Both the position numbers and the translations under genes were made by a program. A stretch of 64,000 nt of DNA from Gaiella sp. GTDB lineage: Bacteria > Actinomycetota > Thermoleophilia > Gaiellales > Gaiellaceae. The notes under the pieces are model-generated. The model did no database searches and was not told where the DNA came from. It saw nothing but the letters and a program-made list of their open reading frames with translations. The DNA lies in NCBI GenBank assembly GCA_027493885.1, contig JAOSJZ010000001.1:2102622-2166621 (forward strand), given 5' to 3'. This document shows positions 53,126 to 62,366 of the stretch, piece after piece (positions within the stretch are counted from its first letter, which is position 1; every line of letters begins with the position of its first letter).

Positions 53126-53151
53126 TTGACACCAAAACAGAAACGCTGTTT
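53126..53151 (+). promoter_or_regulatory. Promoter and operator candidate before the 2-oxoacid dehydrogenase genes
   Basis: TTGACA at 53126-53131 is a consensus -35. It is followed by AAACAG-AAACG-CTGTTT (53135-53151), an inverted repeat in an AT-rich patch that may bind the divergent GntR regulator. The start codon is 11 bases downstream. Confidence 0.5.
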
Positions 53152-53161
53152 CACTTCCGGT

Positions 53162-54220
53162 ATGGCGGCTGCGACGGTGGAGCAGGGGCTCACCCGTGTG
53201 ATCGGCATCGACGGCGCGGAGGATCGGCGTCCCGATGGCCTCGACGACCTCGCGCTGCTCGGGATCCACCGCTCGCTCGTTGCGCTCCGCGCTTACGACG
53301 AGCGCTCGGTGGTCTACCACCGCCAGGGACGGATCGGGACGTACGCGATCTTCCACGGCCATGAGGCGATCCAGGCGGGTGCGGTCCACGCGCTCGAGCG
53401 CCGCGACTGGATCTTCCCGAGCTACCGCGAGTCCGCGATCGGTCTCCTGCGAGGGCTCCCCGCCGCGACGATCCTCCAGTGGTGGCGCGGCCACCCAGCG
53501 GGGTGGTGGAGCCCCGACGAGGTGAACGTCGCCTCGATCTGCGTCCCGGTCGCGACGCACGTCCCACATGCGGCCGGGCTCGCGTGGGGGCTTCGCCTGA
53601 AGGGAACCGATGCCGTCGCGGTCGCGCTCTTCGGGGACGGTGCCACCTCGGAGGGCGCCTTCCACGAAGGCGCGAACATCGCCGCGGTGACGAAGGCGCC
53701 GCTCGTCCTTCTCTGCAACAACAACCAGTGGGCGATCTCGACGCCGCTGAGCACGCAAACCGCTGCCGCGACGCTCGCCGACAAGGCGCTCGGCTACGGC
53801 ATGCCCGCCCTTCGTGTCGACGGACACGACGTGCTCGCCGTCCTCGAGGCGGTGCGCGACGGCGTCAGCCGTGCCCGGGCGGGTCTGGGACCGACCTTCG
53901 TCGAGGCGGTCACGTACCGAACGGCACCCCACGGCACCGCCGACGACCCGAGCCTCTACCTCGACCCGAAGCGGGTCGCCACGGAGGAGGAGCGCGACTG
54001 CGTCTCGCTCTACGAGGGCTACCTCCGCCGGCTCGGCCTGCTCGACGACGAGACCGCCGCCGCCGTTCGCGAGGAGGCGCTGGCCACGATGCGCGAGGCG
54101 ATCGAGGCGGCCGAGAGCGAGCCGCTCCCAGGCCCGGAGCTCGTCTTCGAGCACGCGTACGCCGACCCGCCAGCGACGCTGGCGCGGGATCTCGACGAGC
54201 TGAGGAGCGCCTACGCATGA
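53162..54220 (+). CDS. 2-Oxoacid dehydrogenase E1 alpha subunit
   Basis: ThDP-dependent subunit of 352 residues. The ThDP/Mg motif is FGDGATSEGAFHEGANIAA followed by NNNQWAIST; the phosphorylation-loop equivalent TYRTAPHGTADDPSLY and GHEAIQAGAVHAL are family blocks. Branched-chain oxoacid and pyruvate E1 alpha are hard to tell apart; the shape fits BkdA-type or PDH of Gram-positives. ATG 53162 is used; an upstream start at 53126 would overlap the promoter motif. Its stop overlaps the E1 beta ATG. Confidence 0.9.
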   Translation: MAAATVEQGLTRVIGIDGAEDRRPDGLDDLALLGIHRSLVALRAYDERSVVYHRQGRIGTYAIFHGHEAIQAGAVHALERRDWIFPSYRESAIGLLRGLPAATILQWWRGHPAGWWSPDEVNVASICVPVATHVPHAAGLAWGLRLKGTDAVAVALFGDGATSEGAFHEGANIAAVTKAPLVLLCNNNQWAISTPLSTQTAAATLADKALGYGMPALRVDGHDVLAVLEAVRDGVSRARAGLGPTFVEAVTYRTAPHGTADDPSLYLDPKRVATEEERDCVSLYEGYLRRLGLLDDETAAAVREEALATMREAIEAAESEPLPGPELVFEHAYADPPATLARDLDELRSAYA

Positions 54221-55211
54221 GCGCCACGGCGGTGGCGACGCGCGAGCTCCTCCTCGTCGAGGCCGTCAACGACGCCCTCCACTTCGAGCTCGCCCGCGAC
54301 GACACGGTGATGGTCATCGGCGAGGACGTGGGGCGTCTCGGCGGCGTCTTCCGCGCGACGGCAGGGCTCCACGACCGCTTCGGCCCGGATCGCTGTGTCG
54401 ACACCCCCCTGTCGGAGGCGGGCATCCTGGGCGCGGCCGTCGGCCTCTGCCTGGCCGCGTGGCGGCCGGTCGTCGAGATGCAGTACGACGCCTTCTCCTA
54501 CCCCTGCCTCGACCAGCTGATCACGCACGTCGGCCGCTACCGCTGGCGGACGGGGGGTCGGATGGCCTTCCCCCTCGTCGTGCGGATGCCGTACGGCGGC
54601 GGCGTGCGCGCGCCCGAGCTCCACGACGATTCCCCCGAGACGCACTACGTCCACACGCCGGGCATCAAGGTTGCCGTCCCGGCCACGCCCGCCGACGCGA
54701 AGGGGCTGCTGGCCGCGGCGATCCGCGACCCCGACCCCGTGGTCGTGCTCGAGCCGAAGCTCGTCTACCGCACCTCCCGCGGCGCCGTGCCGGAGGGGGA
54801 GCATGTCGTCGAGCTCGGACGGGCCCGCATCGCCCGGACCGGATCCGACGTGACGCTTGTCGCGTGGGGGCGATGGTCGGCGTCTGCGAGCGAACCGCCG
54901 ACGCGCTCGCGGGCGAGGCGTCGGTCGAGGTACTCGACCTGCGGACGCTGAAGCCGCTCGACGAGGAATCCCTCCTCGCCTCCGTGCGGAGGACCGGCCG
55001 CTGCGTCGTCGTCCAGGAGGCGCCGCGGACGTGCGGCTTCGCCTCCGAGGTCGCGGCGCTGCTCGCCGAGCGCGCGATCCTCGACCTCCACGGCCCCGTG
55101 CTCCGTGTCACCGGGTACGACGTCCCCTACCCGTACTGGCGACTCGAGGACTGGTACGTGCCCTCGCTCGAGCGCGTGAGCGACGCCGTACGCCGGGTCC
55201 TCGCCTTCTGA
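54217..55211 (+). CDS. 2-Oxoacid dehydrogenase E1 beta subunit (one-base frame break)
   Basis: About 331 residues after adding one G to GGGGG 54866-54870. The first part has GEDVGRLGGVFRATAGL, DTPLSEAGILGAAVGL and MQYDAFSYPCLDQLI; the second has VLDLRTLKPLDEESLL, VVVQEAPRTCGFASEVAA and the C-terminal YDVPYPYWRLEDWYVPS. These are standard E1 beta blocks. ATG 54217-54219 overlaps the E1 alpha stop. Confidence 0.92.
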
Positions 55212-55226
55212 GTACGCTCCGCCGCC

Positions 55227-56330
55227 GTGGCGTACGAGCTCAAGCTGCCGGATCTCGGCGAAGGCCTCACCGAGGCGGAGATCGCGCGCTGGCTCGTCGC
55301 GGAGGGAGACCACGTCGAGGAGGACGGCCCGCTCGTCGAGGTGCAGACGGACAAGGCGACGGTCGAGATCCCCTCGCCGCGCGCGGGGACGGTGCTCAAG
55401 ATCCTCGTCGCGGAGGGCGACGTTGCTCCCGTCGGCGCGGTGCTGGTCGTCATCGGCGAGGTCGGCGAGCACCTGCTCCGTGCGGTCGAGCCGGGCGGGC
55501 ATCCTCTCCGGGACGCCGGCGAGCCGATCGTCGCTGTCGTCCCGGACGACCCGACCGCCGCCGTCAGGGCGACGCCCGCGGTGCGCCAGCTCGCGAAGGA
55601 GCTCGGCGTCGACCTCGTGGGCCTCCGGGGGAGCGGGCCGGCGGGGCGGATCGTGGAAGCGGACGTGCGCGCCGCCACCGGGCGATCCGCCGGCAAGCGC
55701 GTCCCCGTGCGGGGCATTCGCCGCGCGATCGTCGAGCAAGTGGCCCGGACGCATCGCGAGGTCCCGGCGGTCACGTTCGTCGAGGAATGCGACTTCACCG
55801 GCGTCGACCTGTCGCGGCTCGTCGCGCACGCGATTCACGCGTCCGTCGAGGCGCTCCGCACGTTCCCGGAGCTCAATGCCCGGCTCGAGGCCGACGAGAT
55901 CGTCCTGCTCGACCGCATCGACGTCGGCGTCGCCGTCCAGACCGAGGCGGGGCTCGTCGTGCCCGTCGTCCGTGGCTGCGAGCGGCTCTCGGTGGACGAG
56001 ATTGCCGAGGAGGTGCGGCGCCTTGCCGACGGCGCCCGGGCCGGCACGCTGTCCGCGCCGGAGCTACGTGACTCGACCTTCACCGTCACGAGCGCGGGGA
56101 AGCTCGGAGGGCTCTTCGTGACACCGCTCGTCAACCATCCGGAGGTCGCCATCCTCGGGCTCCACCGGATCGCCGCCCGCCCGGTCGTCCGAGACGGTGC
56201 CGTCGTCGTCCGGCAGGTCGGCAACGTCTCGGTGAGCTTCGACCACCGTGTCGTCGACGGCGCGCGCGCCGCGGCGTTCTGCCTCGAGGTGATCGAGCGG
56301 CTTCGATCCGTCGGCGCGTCTTCGACGTAG
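55227..56330 (+). CDS. 2-Oxoacid dehydrogenase E2 acyltransferase
   Basis: A 367-residue E2. The lipoyl domain (residues 1-77) has the lipoylation Lys in VQTDKATVEIP; the peripheral-subunit-binding domain is at about residues 113-148 (RATPAVRQLAKELGVDL); the catalytic domain ends with FDHRVVDGARAAAF, which has the active His and Asp. It is a single-lipoyl form like branched-chain E2. It shares the operon with E1 alpha and beta. The E3 gene (lpd) is not next to it. Confidence 0.94.
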   Translation: MAYELKLPDLGEGLTEAEIARWLVAEGDHVEEDGPLVEVQTDKATVEIPSPRAGTVLKILVAEGDVAPVGAVLVVIGEVGEHLLRAVEPGGHPLRDAGEPIVAVVPDDPTAAVRATPAVRQLAKELGVDLVGLRGSGPAGRIVEADVRAATGRSAGKRVPVRGIRRAIVEQVARTHREVPAVTFVEECDFTGVDLSRLVAHAIHASVEALRTFPELNARLEADEIVLLDRIDVGVAVQTEAGLVVPVVRGCERLSVDEIAEEVRRLADGARAGTLSAPELRDSTFTVTSAGKLGGLFVTPLVNHPEVAILGLHRIAARPVVRDGAVVVRQVGNVSVSFDHRVVDGARAAAFCLEVIERLRSVGASST

Positions 56331-56413
56331 GACCGCACGCCTCGTTCCACGACTGGGAGGGGAGCGGCCCCGCCGTACGGGGCGGCTGCGCGCCGCCCCG
56401 TACAATCACGCGC

Positions 56414-56830
56414 GTGGGCGACTGGTACGAGATCGGCGTCACGCTCGGGCTCGGCGTCGCCGCGGGGCTGCTGCTCGCCGGCATCTTTGCCGGATGGCGC
56501 TACGGGATTCTCACCTCGGTGCTCGGCGCGCTCGCAGTCGGCGCGCTCGCAGGGCTTCTGGTGAAGGGCTGGATCGGGCTACCCGGCGCGCTCGTCGGTG
56601 GCCTGATCGGCGCCGTCTCGGCCTCGGTCGTCGCGCGCGGCGCCCTTCGCCGCGGCGCGACCCGGGGTGGGACGGCGTTCCTCGTGGGAAGCGCGTCGAT
56701 CGCGGTCGCCCTGCTCGCACTCGTTCCCCTGCTCGGGTACGTGGCAGCCGTCGCCGTCCCGGCGGCCGCCGCCCGACGCGCGCAGCAGGAGCCGGCACGG
56801 CATGCCGGGCTCCGCACCCTCGCCAAGTGA
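56414..56830 (+). CDS. Small multi-pass membrane protein, unknown function
   Basis: A 138-residue hydrophobic protein with about four membrane helices (GVTLGLGVAAGLLLAGIFAG, SVLGALAVGALAGLLV, LPGALVGGLIGAVSASVVA, IAVALLALVPLLGYVAAVAV) and a charged tail. No family recognised. GTG 56414. Its stop is seven bases before the phosphodiesterase start, so the two may be co-transcribed. Confidence 0.75.
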   Translation: MGDWYEIGVTLGLGVAAGLLLAGIFAGWRYGILTSVLGALAVGALAGLLVKGWIGLPGALVGGLIGAVSASVVARGALRRGATRGGTAFLVGSASIAVALLALVPLLGYVAAVAVPAAAARRAQQEPARHAGLRTLAK

Positions 56831-56837
56831 GAGCTTG

Positions 56838-58178
56838 ATGCGGAAGCTCGTCCTCGTCGTCATCGACGGCCTCACCCCGACCATGCTCGAGGGTTCGCTC
56901 GGCACCCTGGCGACCCCGACACTGACCGCGCTCGTCGAGCAGGGCACGCTCGGGCGCGCGACGACGACGTTCCCGTCCCTCACGCCGGTCTGCCTCTCGT
57001 CGATCGCGACGGGCGCACACGCCGACGTCCACGAGATCCCGCATCTCGTGTGGTGGCACCGCCGCGAGCGGCGGCTCGTCGAGTACGGCTCGTCGTTCGG
57101 GGCGGCGCGGGCGGCCGGGCTGGGCCGGACGTTGCGCGACACGCTCGTCGGAATGAACGCCGACCACCTCGGGCGGCGCGCGGTGACGGTGTTCGAGGCG
57201 CTCGCCGACGCGGGCGTCCGGACCGCGGCGGTCAACTTCACCGCCTACCGCGGACGCACGCGCCACCGTCCCACGGTTCCGTTCCTCGGGCCGGTGCTCG
57301 GGCCCGAGCGGTTCTTCTTCTACAACCTCTTCCAGAGCGAGCGCACCGGCGCGCCGCTCTCGTTCCGCAACCGCGCGGCGGGGTCGATCGACTCCTACGC
57401 CGCCGCCGTGGGGCGCTGGCTCGTCACGCGGGACGGCTTCGACTTCCTGCTCTTCTACCTCTCGGACTACGACTACGCGTCGCACGCCTCCGGACCGGAC
57501 GCGGCCGGCGCCGTGCTCGCGCGCTGCGACGACGCCGTGGGAGGGCTCGTCCGGGCCGCGGGCGGGATGGAGGCCTTCCTCGAGCGGTACGCCGTCGTCG
57601 TTCTGTCCGATCACGGACAGACGGCGGTCACCGACGTGGCACGGCTCGGGGAGCGGTTCCGTCACGCGCCGGAGATGCTCGTCGCCGCGTCCAACCGCGC
57701 CGCTCATCTCTACCGTCTCGGTCCTCGTGCACCGGCTGCGCGCGCGCTCGCGGAGCGGCTGGACGGCGACCCGTCGGCCGGCGTCGTGCTGTTCGTCGAG
57801 GACGACGCGATCGTCGCTCGCCGGGAGGGCGCCGAGCTGCGGCTCGTGGAGCGCGGCGGCTCGCTCCGGCTCGAGGGAGACCCGGCGATCCTCGACCAGC
57901 CGGACGCCGCCGCCCGCGTTGCCGCCGCCCTTCGCTGCCCGAACGCCGGCGACGTCGTCGTCTCGGCGGCGGACGGCTGGGAGTTCGAGGACCTCGGCGG
58001 GAGGCACCACCGCGGCGGAGGCTCCCATGGCTCGCTCGAGCCCGGCGATTCACTCGTCCCGGTCGTGACGGTCGGCTTCCAGGCGCCGCCACCGGCGAGC
58101 GTGGTCGACGTCGCACCCGGCGTGCTCGGGCACTTCGGCGTCTCGGCGCCGCCGTACGCGTCGCGCCGCGCGGCGTGA
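56838..58178 (+). CDS. Alkaline-phosphatase-superfamily phosphodiesterase
   Basis: A 446-residue protein of the nucleotide pyrophosphatase/phosphodiesterase type. LVVIDGLTPTML carries the first metal Asp; TTTFPSLTPVCLSSIATGAH contains the Thr nucleophile; YLSDYDYASHASGP and VVLSDHGQTAV give the remaining Asp/His ligands. There is no signal peptide, so it is likely cytoplasmic or leaflet-bound. Substrates could be nucleotide sugars, phospholipids or cyclic dinucleotides. The stop overlaps the pcm GTG. Confidence 0.88.
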   Translation: MRKLVLVVIDGLTPTMLEGSLGTLATPTLTALVEQGTLGRATTTFPSLTPVCLSSIATGAHADVHEIPHLVWWHRRERRLVEYGSSFGAARAAGLGRTLRDTLVGMNADHLGRRAVTVFEALADAGVRTAAVNFTAYRGRTRHRPTVPFLGPVLGPERFFFYNLFQSERTGAPLSFRNRAAGSIDSYAAAVGRWLVTRDGFDFLLFYLSDYDYASHASGPDAAGAVLARCDDAVGGLVRAAGGMEAFLERYAVVVLSDHGQTAVTDVARLGERFRHAPEMLVAASNRAAHLYRLGPRAPAARALAERLDGDPSAGVVLFVEDDAIVARREGAELRLVERGGSLRLEGDPAILDQPDAAARVAAALRCPNAGDVVVSAADGWEFEDLGGRHHRGGGSHGSLEPGDSLVPVVTVGFQAPPPASVVDVAPGVLGHFGVSAPPYASRRAA

Positions 58179-58812
58179 CCGCGGGCGCGGGCGAGCGCTG
58201 GACAGCTGCGCGCTCGCGCATGGTCGAGCACCAGCTCCGGCGCCGGGGATCCGCGACGAGCGCGTGCTCGCCGCTATGGGTCGCGTTCCGCGCGAGGCGT
58301 TCGTCCCACCCGATCTCGTCGGGATGGCCTACGACGACGCGGCGCTCCCGATCGGGGACGGCCAGACGATCTCCCAGCCGTTCATCGTCGCGACGATGTG
58401 CGCGCTCCTCGAGCTCGTCGGGACGGAAGCCGTGCTCGACGTCGGGACGGGCTCCGGGTACGCGGCTGCCGTGCTCGACGAGCTGGCGCGGCACGTGGTC
58501 TCCATCGACCGCATCGAGACGCTCGCCGTCCGTGCCCGTCGTGCGCTCGACCAGACGGGCCACGCAGACGTCGAGGTCCGCGTGGGGGACGGAAGCCTCG
58601 GCGTCCCCGATCGCGCGCCGTTCGACGCGATCGCGGTCGCCGCCGCGGCCAGGCGGCTCCCGGAGCCGCTGTACGAGCAGCTCGCTCCCGGCGGGCGGAT
58701 CGTCTTGCCGCGGGGCGGACCTGGCGGGCAGCGGCTCGTGCGGATCACGCGCGGCCCGAGCGGCCCGGTCGAGACGGCTTCGCTCGCCTGCCGCTTCGTC
58801 CCGCTCGTGTGA
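58175..58812 (+). CDS. pcm: Protein-L-isoaspartate O-methyltransferase (one-base frame break)
   Basis: About 212 residues after adding one G to GGGG 58245-58248. It starts with RSRMVEHQLRRRG, then (other frame) ERVLAAMGRVPREAFVP, DGQTISQPFIVATMCALL, VLDVGTGSGYAAAVL (SAM-binding) and GRIVLPRGG. It repairs isoaspartyl residues in proteins. GTG 58175-58177 overlaps the phosphodiesterase stop. Confidence 0.9.
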
Positions 58813-58865
58813 GGGCCTCGCGGGCGAGACGCAGGCCGGGGCGACCGCTACGCTCGGCCGGCGAG

Positions 58866-59318
58866 ATGGACGAAGGAACGGTTGCCACGGGGCAGGGGCT
58901 GGATCGCGGCCGGGTCGACGCCGCGCTCCGGCGGAGGGCGAACTGGGAGCAGCTCGTCAAGTTCTGTGTCGTCGGCGCGACCGGCTACGTCGTCAACCTC
59001 GTCGTCTACGCGACCCTGCTCGAGCGGGTCGGGCTGCACTACGTGCCCGCAGCGATCGGGTCCTTTCTCGTCGCCGTCACGAACAACTACGTGTGGAACC
59101 GGCTGTGGACGTTCCGCGGCCAGCGCGGCCACCTCGTCTTCCAGGGACTCCGCTTCCTCGTCGTCTCCACGACGGCCCTCGGCGCGAACTTGCTCGTGCT
59201 TCACGCCCTCGTGCAGGCGGGGCTGGGCGAGGTCGTCTCGCAGGCCCTCGCGATCATGCTCGTCACGCCGGTCAACTTCATCGGCAACAAGCTGTGGTCG
59301 TTCCGTCACCGCCGTTAG
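58866..59318 (+). CDS. GtrA-like membrane protein
   Basis: A 150-residue GtrA-family flippase-like protein with four membrane helices (FCVVGATGYVVNLVVYATLL, AIGSFLVAVTNNYVWNRLW, VSTTALGANLLVLHALV, ALAIMLVTPVNFIGNKLWSF). The NNYVWNRLWTF and NFIGNKLWSF repeats are characteristic. GtrA proteins move undecaprenyl-phosphate-linked sugars across the membrane, consistent with the two GT-like genes next to it. ATG 58866. Confidence 0.9.
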   Translation: MDEGTVATGQGLDRGRVDAALRRRANWEQLVKFCVVGATGYVVNLVVYATLLERVGLHYVPAAIGSFLVAVTNNYVWNRLWTFRGQRGHLVFQGLRFLVVSTTALGANLLVLHALVQAGLGEVVSQALAIMLVTPVNFIGNKLWSFRHRR

Positions 59319-59322
59319 GCGC

Positions 59323-61125
59323 GTGAGACGGACAGCGCTCATCGTCGCCGCGCTCGCCTGCGGCCTCGCGGTGACGTCTCACGCACGCGCCGCCTCGCCC
59401 ACGGGGCCGGTCTACGACTCCGCCGGCCGGCTCGTCGAGACGCCGTTCGCGCCCTCGGCGGCGCCCGCGCGCCTGACGGAGGACGGCGCGGTGAAGGCGG
59501 TGCTCGCCGTCCCCGAGGTGACCGCGTGGCTCGACCGCTATCCGCCCGACCCGACGACGGACGCGACCTTCGACCGCCGCACGCGCTCCTGGACCGTCCA
59601 CGTCTGGTCGGGTAGCGCCGGCGAGGTGGCAACGGGCCGTGTGGCCGACGCCGACGGCCGTGTCCTCGAGGCGTGGACCGGGCCACAGGTCGCGTGGAAG
59701 ATGGCCCGCGGGCGCCCCGGCGCGTTCGGCGGCAAGCTGCTCACCTCCTGGCCCGTCTGGCTGGGCCTCTCCGCCCTGTTCCTCGTCGGGCTGGTCGACG
59801 TCCGACGGCCGTTGACCCTCCGCACCGTCGACCTCCTCGCGCTCCTCTCGTTCGGCGTCTCGCTCGCCTTCTTCAACGACGGCCTGGTGTTCCAGAGCGC
59901 TGCGCTCGCCGTGCCGCCGCTCGTCTACCTCACGGTGCGGACCGCGTGGCTCGGCTTCCGGACGGGCTCTCGGGCGGGGCCGACCGCGACGCGCTGGCCG
60001 GTCTGGGTCGTCGTCGTCGCGACGCTCTTCGTGATCGGCTTCCGGATCGGGCTGAACGTCGACAACGGCAGAACGGTGATCGATGTCGGCTTCGCGGGCG
60101 TGATCGGCGCCGACCGGATCCTCGACGGCCGCGCACCCTACGGGGCGATGCCCGTCGAGGAGGACCGTACGCCGTGCGGGCCTGCGGGGGCCGACGGCGA
60201 GGTGCGCGAGCGCATCCAGGCGAACGGGCGCTGTGAGTCCGCGAACCCGCGCGGCGACACCTACGGCCCTGTTGCATACCTCGCCTATGTCCCCGCCGTG
60301 CTCGCCGTCGGCTGGAGCGGCCGCTGGGACGCGTTGCCTGCCGCGCACGCCACCGCGATCGCCTTCGACCTCTTGACGCTTCTCGGCCTCGCGCTCGTCG
60401 GCGCCCGCTTCGGCGGCTCGCGCCTCGCCGCGACGCTCGCGTTCGGATGGGCGGCATTCCCCTTCACGACCTACGCGCTGATGTCCAACACCAACGACGC
60501 GATCATGCCCGCCGTCCTCGTGTGGGGCTTCTGGCTCTCGTCGTCGCCGGCCGCGCGCGGAGCCGCGACCGCACTGGCGTCGTGGACGAAGTTCGCCGCC
60601 CTGATCGTGGTGCCGCTCTGGCTCACCTACCCGTCGGGGTTGCGGGCGGCGCAGCTCGTCCGCTTCGCGGCGGCGTTCGCGGCGGCGACGGTCGCCGCGT
60701 TCTCGATCCTGCTGCTCGAGCCCTCGCTGCTCGAGGCGGTGCGGACGTTCTGGGACCGGACGCTCGGGTTCCAGCTCGACCGCGACTCACCGTTCTCGAT
60801 CTGGGACTGGGGCCGCTACCACGCCCGCGGCATCCCCGATCTCGCCTCGCTCCAGACCGTCGTCCAGGTCGCCGTGATCGCGCTCGCAGGTGCGGCGGCC
60901 ACGGTGCCCCGCGACAAGGGGCCGCTCGAGCTCGCGGCGCTGACGGCGGCGCTGCTGCTCGCCTTCGAGCTCTCGCTGACCCACTGGTCCTACCTCTACC
61001 TTCCGTGGGTGCTGCCGTTCGTCCTGCTGGCGCTCTATCTGCCGCGCGCCGGGCCGCCCCCGGAGGAACGTGCCCCGGCCGCCCCTGCGGAAGCCGTCGC
61101 GCGGGAGACGGCAAGCTTGTGCTGA
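59323..61125 (+). CDS. Multi-pass membrane protein, glycosyltransferase-like (GT87/DUF2029-like)
   Basis: A 600-residue protein. A signal-like N terminus (RRTALIVAALACGLAVTSHA) precedes an extracytoplasmic domain with Tyr/Trp-rich strands (residues 30-130), then about ten membrane helices. YGPVAYLAYVPAVLAVGW and the charged DRILDGRAPYGAMP loop fit polyprenyl-phosphate mannosyltransferase-type GT-C proteins. Fold is sure, activity is not. GTG 59323 lies four bases after gtrA, and its end overlaps the next gene. Confidence 0.75.
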   Translation: MRRTALIVAALACGLAVTSHARAASPTGPVYDSAGRLVETPFAPSAAPARLTEDGAVKAVLAVPEVTAWLDRYPPDPTTDATFDRRTRSWTVHVWSGSAGEVATGRVADADGRVLEAWTGPQVAWKMARGRPGAFGGKLLTSWPVWLGLSALFLVGLVDVRRPLTLRTVDLLALLSFGVSLAFFNDGLVFQSAALAVPPLVYLTVRTAWLGFRTGSRAGPTATRWPVWVVVVATLFVIGFRIGLNVDNGRTVIDVGFAGVIGADRILDGRAPYGAMPVEEDRTPCGPAGADGEVRERIQANGRCESANPRGDTYGPVAYLAYVPAVLAVGWSGRWDALPAAHATAIAFDLLTLLGLALVGARFGGSRLAATLAFGWAAFPFTTYALMSNTNDAIMPAVLVWGFWLSSSPAARGAATALASWTKFAALIVVPLWLTYPSGLRAAQLVRFAAAFAAATVAAFSILLLEPSLLEAVRTFWDRTLGFQLDRDSPFSIWDWGRYHARGIPDLASLQTVVQVAVIALAGAAATVPRDKGPLELAALTAALLLAFELSLTHWSYLYLPWVLPFVLLALYLPRAGPPPEERAPAAPAEAVARETASLC

Positions 61126-62366
61126 CGCGACCCGAGGCCCGCGGAGCCGACGCGCTTCTCGCTGCCGCGGGGTTCGTCGTCACCGCAGTGGCGGCGACCG
61201 TCGCCTGGGAGCTCTCCGGCCGTGCCGTGACGGATCTCCCGCTCTACAGGACGTACGGCGAGCGCATCGCCGACGGTCTGGTGCCGTACCGTGACTTCCC
61301 CTTCGAGTATCCCCCCGGAGCGCTGCCCGCGATCGCGCTGCCCGCGCTCGTCACCGGCTCGGAGGCGGCATACCGCTTCGCGTTCGGGGCGGAGATGGCG
61401 CTCGCGGGCGCCTTGGGCGTCCTGCTTCTCGCCCTGGGGCTCGGCCGGCCCGGGGTGGGCGGTGCCGGGCGGCGGCTCACGCTCGTCGTTGTCGCGCTCG
61501 TGCCGCTGCTGCTCGGCGGCGTCGTCCTCACGCGGTTCGACCTGCTCCCGGCCGCGCTCGTCGCCGGCGCGACCGTCCTTCTCGCGGCCGGCCGTCTCCG
61601 TGCGGCCGCCGTCGTCGTCGGGATCGGGATCGGGGTGAAGCTCTACCCGGCCGTTCTGGTGCCGCTGCTCGGAATCGCCGCGTGGCGGCGTGCAGGCCGG
61701 CGCGAGCTGCTGACCGTGCTCGCGCTCGCCGCCGCTCCCGTCGCCCTTCTCTACCTTCCGTTTCTTCTGCTCGCACCGGATGGCGTCCTCGACTCGCTGG
61801 GGCGCCAGCTCGGCCGGCCGCTGCAGATCGAGAGCCTCGGCGCGGGGCTCTTGCTCGCCTCCCATCACGCGTTCGGGACGGCGCTCGGCTGGGCGTCGGG
61901 AAGCGGGTCGCAGAACCTCACCGGTACGCCGGCCGACACGCTCGCCGTCGCGCAGGGTGTCGCCCAGGTCGCGGTCGCCGTGCTCGTCTGGCGCTCCTTC
62001 TGGCGCGGACCGGCGGGCACGGAGCGTCTCGTGCGGCACGCCGCCGCGGCGGTCGTCGCGTTCGTCGCGCTGAGCAAGGTGCTCTCGCCCCAGTTCCTCG
62101 TCTGGCTCGTGCTCCTCGTACCGCTGGTCGGGGGCGCACGGAGCCGGGCGGCGCTCTGGCTGACGGTGCTGGCGTGCGCGGTAACCGCGCTCTGGTTCCC
62201 CGCGCGCTACTGGGAGCTGGTGAAGGAGTTCGACCCGCTGGCGTCGTGGCTCGTGCTCGCGCGCGGCGTGACGCTGCTCGCCCTGCTCGCGGTGCTCATG
62301 TGGCCGGCCACGGAACCCGCACCGGCTCGATCGCGCTCGCCCGCCCCGTCGCCGGGTCGAACGTGA
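61119..62366 (+). CDS. GT87-family polyprenyl-linked glycosyltransferase
   Basis: A 415-residue membrane protein with about ten helices. The N-terminal loop (LYRTYGERIADGLVPYRDFP, then FEYPPGALPA) with its Asp/Glu residues is the GT87 (DUF2029) active-site region, and GIGVKLYPAVLVPLL is a family motif. It is expected to use a polyprenyl-phosphate sugar for envelope glycan assembly. GTG 61119-61121 overlaps the preceding gene by seven bases. Its 3' end overlaps the convergent ymdB gene by 71 bases. Confidence 0.82.
   Translation: MLTRPEARGADALLAAAGFVVTAVAATVAWELSGRAVTDLPLYRTYGERIADGLVPYRDFPFEYPPGALPAIALPALVTGSEAAYRFAFGAEMALAGALGVLLLALGLGRPGVGGAGRRLTLVVVALVPLLLGGVVLTRFDLLPAALVAGATVLLAAGRLRAAAVVVGIGIGVKLYPAVLVPLLGIAAWRRAGRRELLTVLALAAAPVALLYLPFLLLAPDGVLDSLGRQLGRPLQIESLGAGLLLASHHAFGTALGWASGSGSQNLTGTPADTLAVAQGVAQVAVAVLVWRSFWRGPAGTERLVRHAAAAVVAFVALSKVLSPQFLVWLVLLVPLVGGARSRAALWLTVLACAVTALWFPARYWELVKEFDPLASWLVLARGVTLLALLAVLMWPATEPAPARSRSPAPSPGRT

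Noticed and set aside
62296..62366. Antisense overlap of the GT87-like and ymdB genes as a special regulatory arrangement
   Set aside because: The GT87-like end is poorly conserved and an indel could move its stop; no independent sign of regulation.
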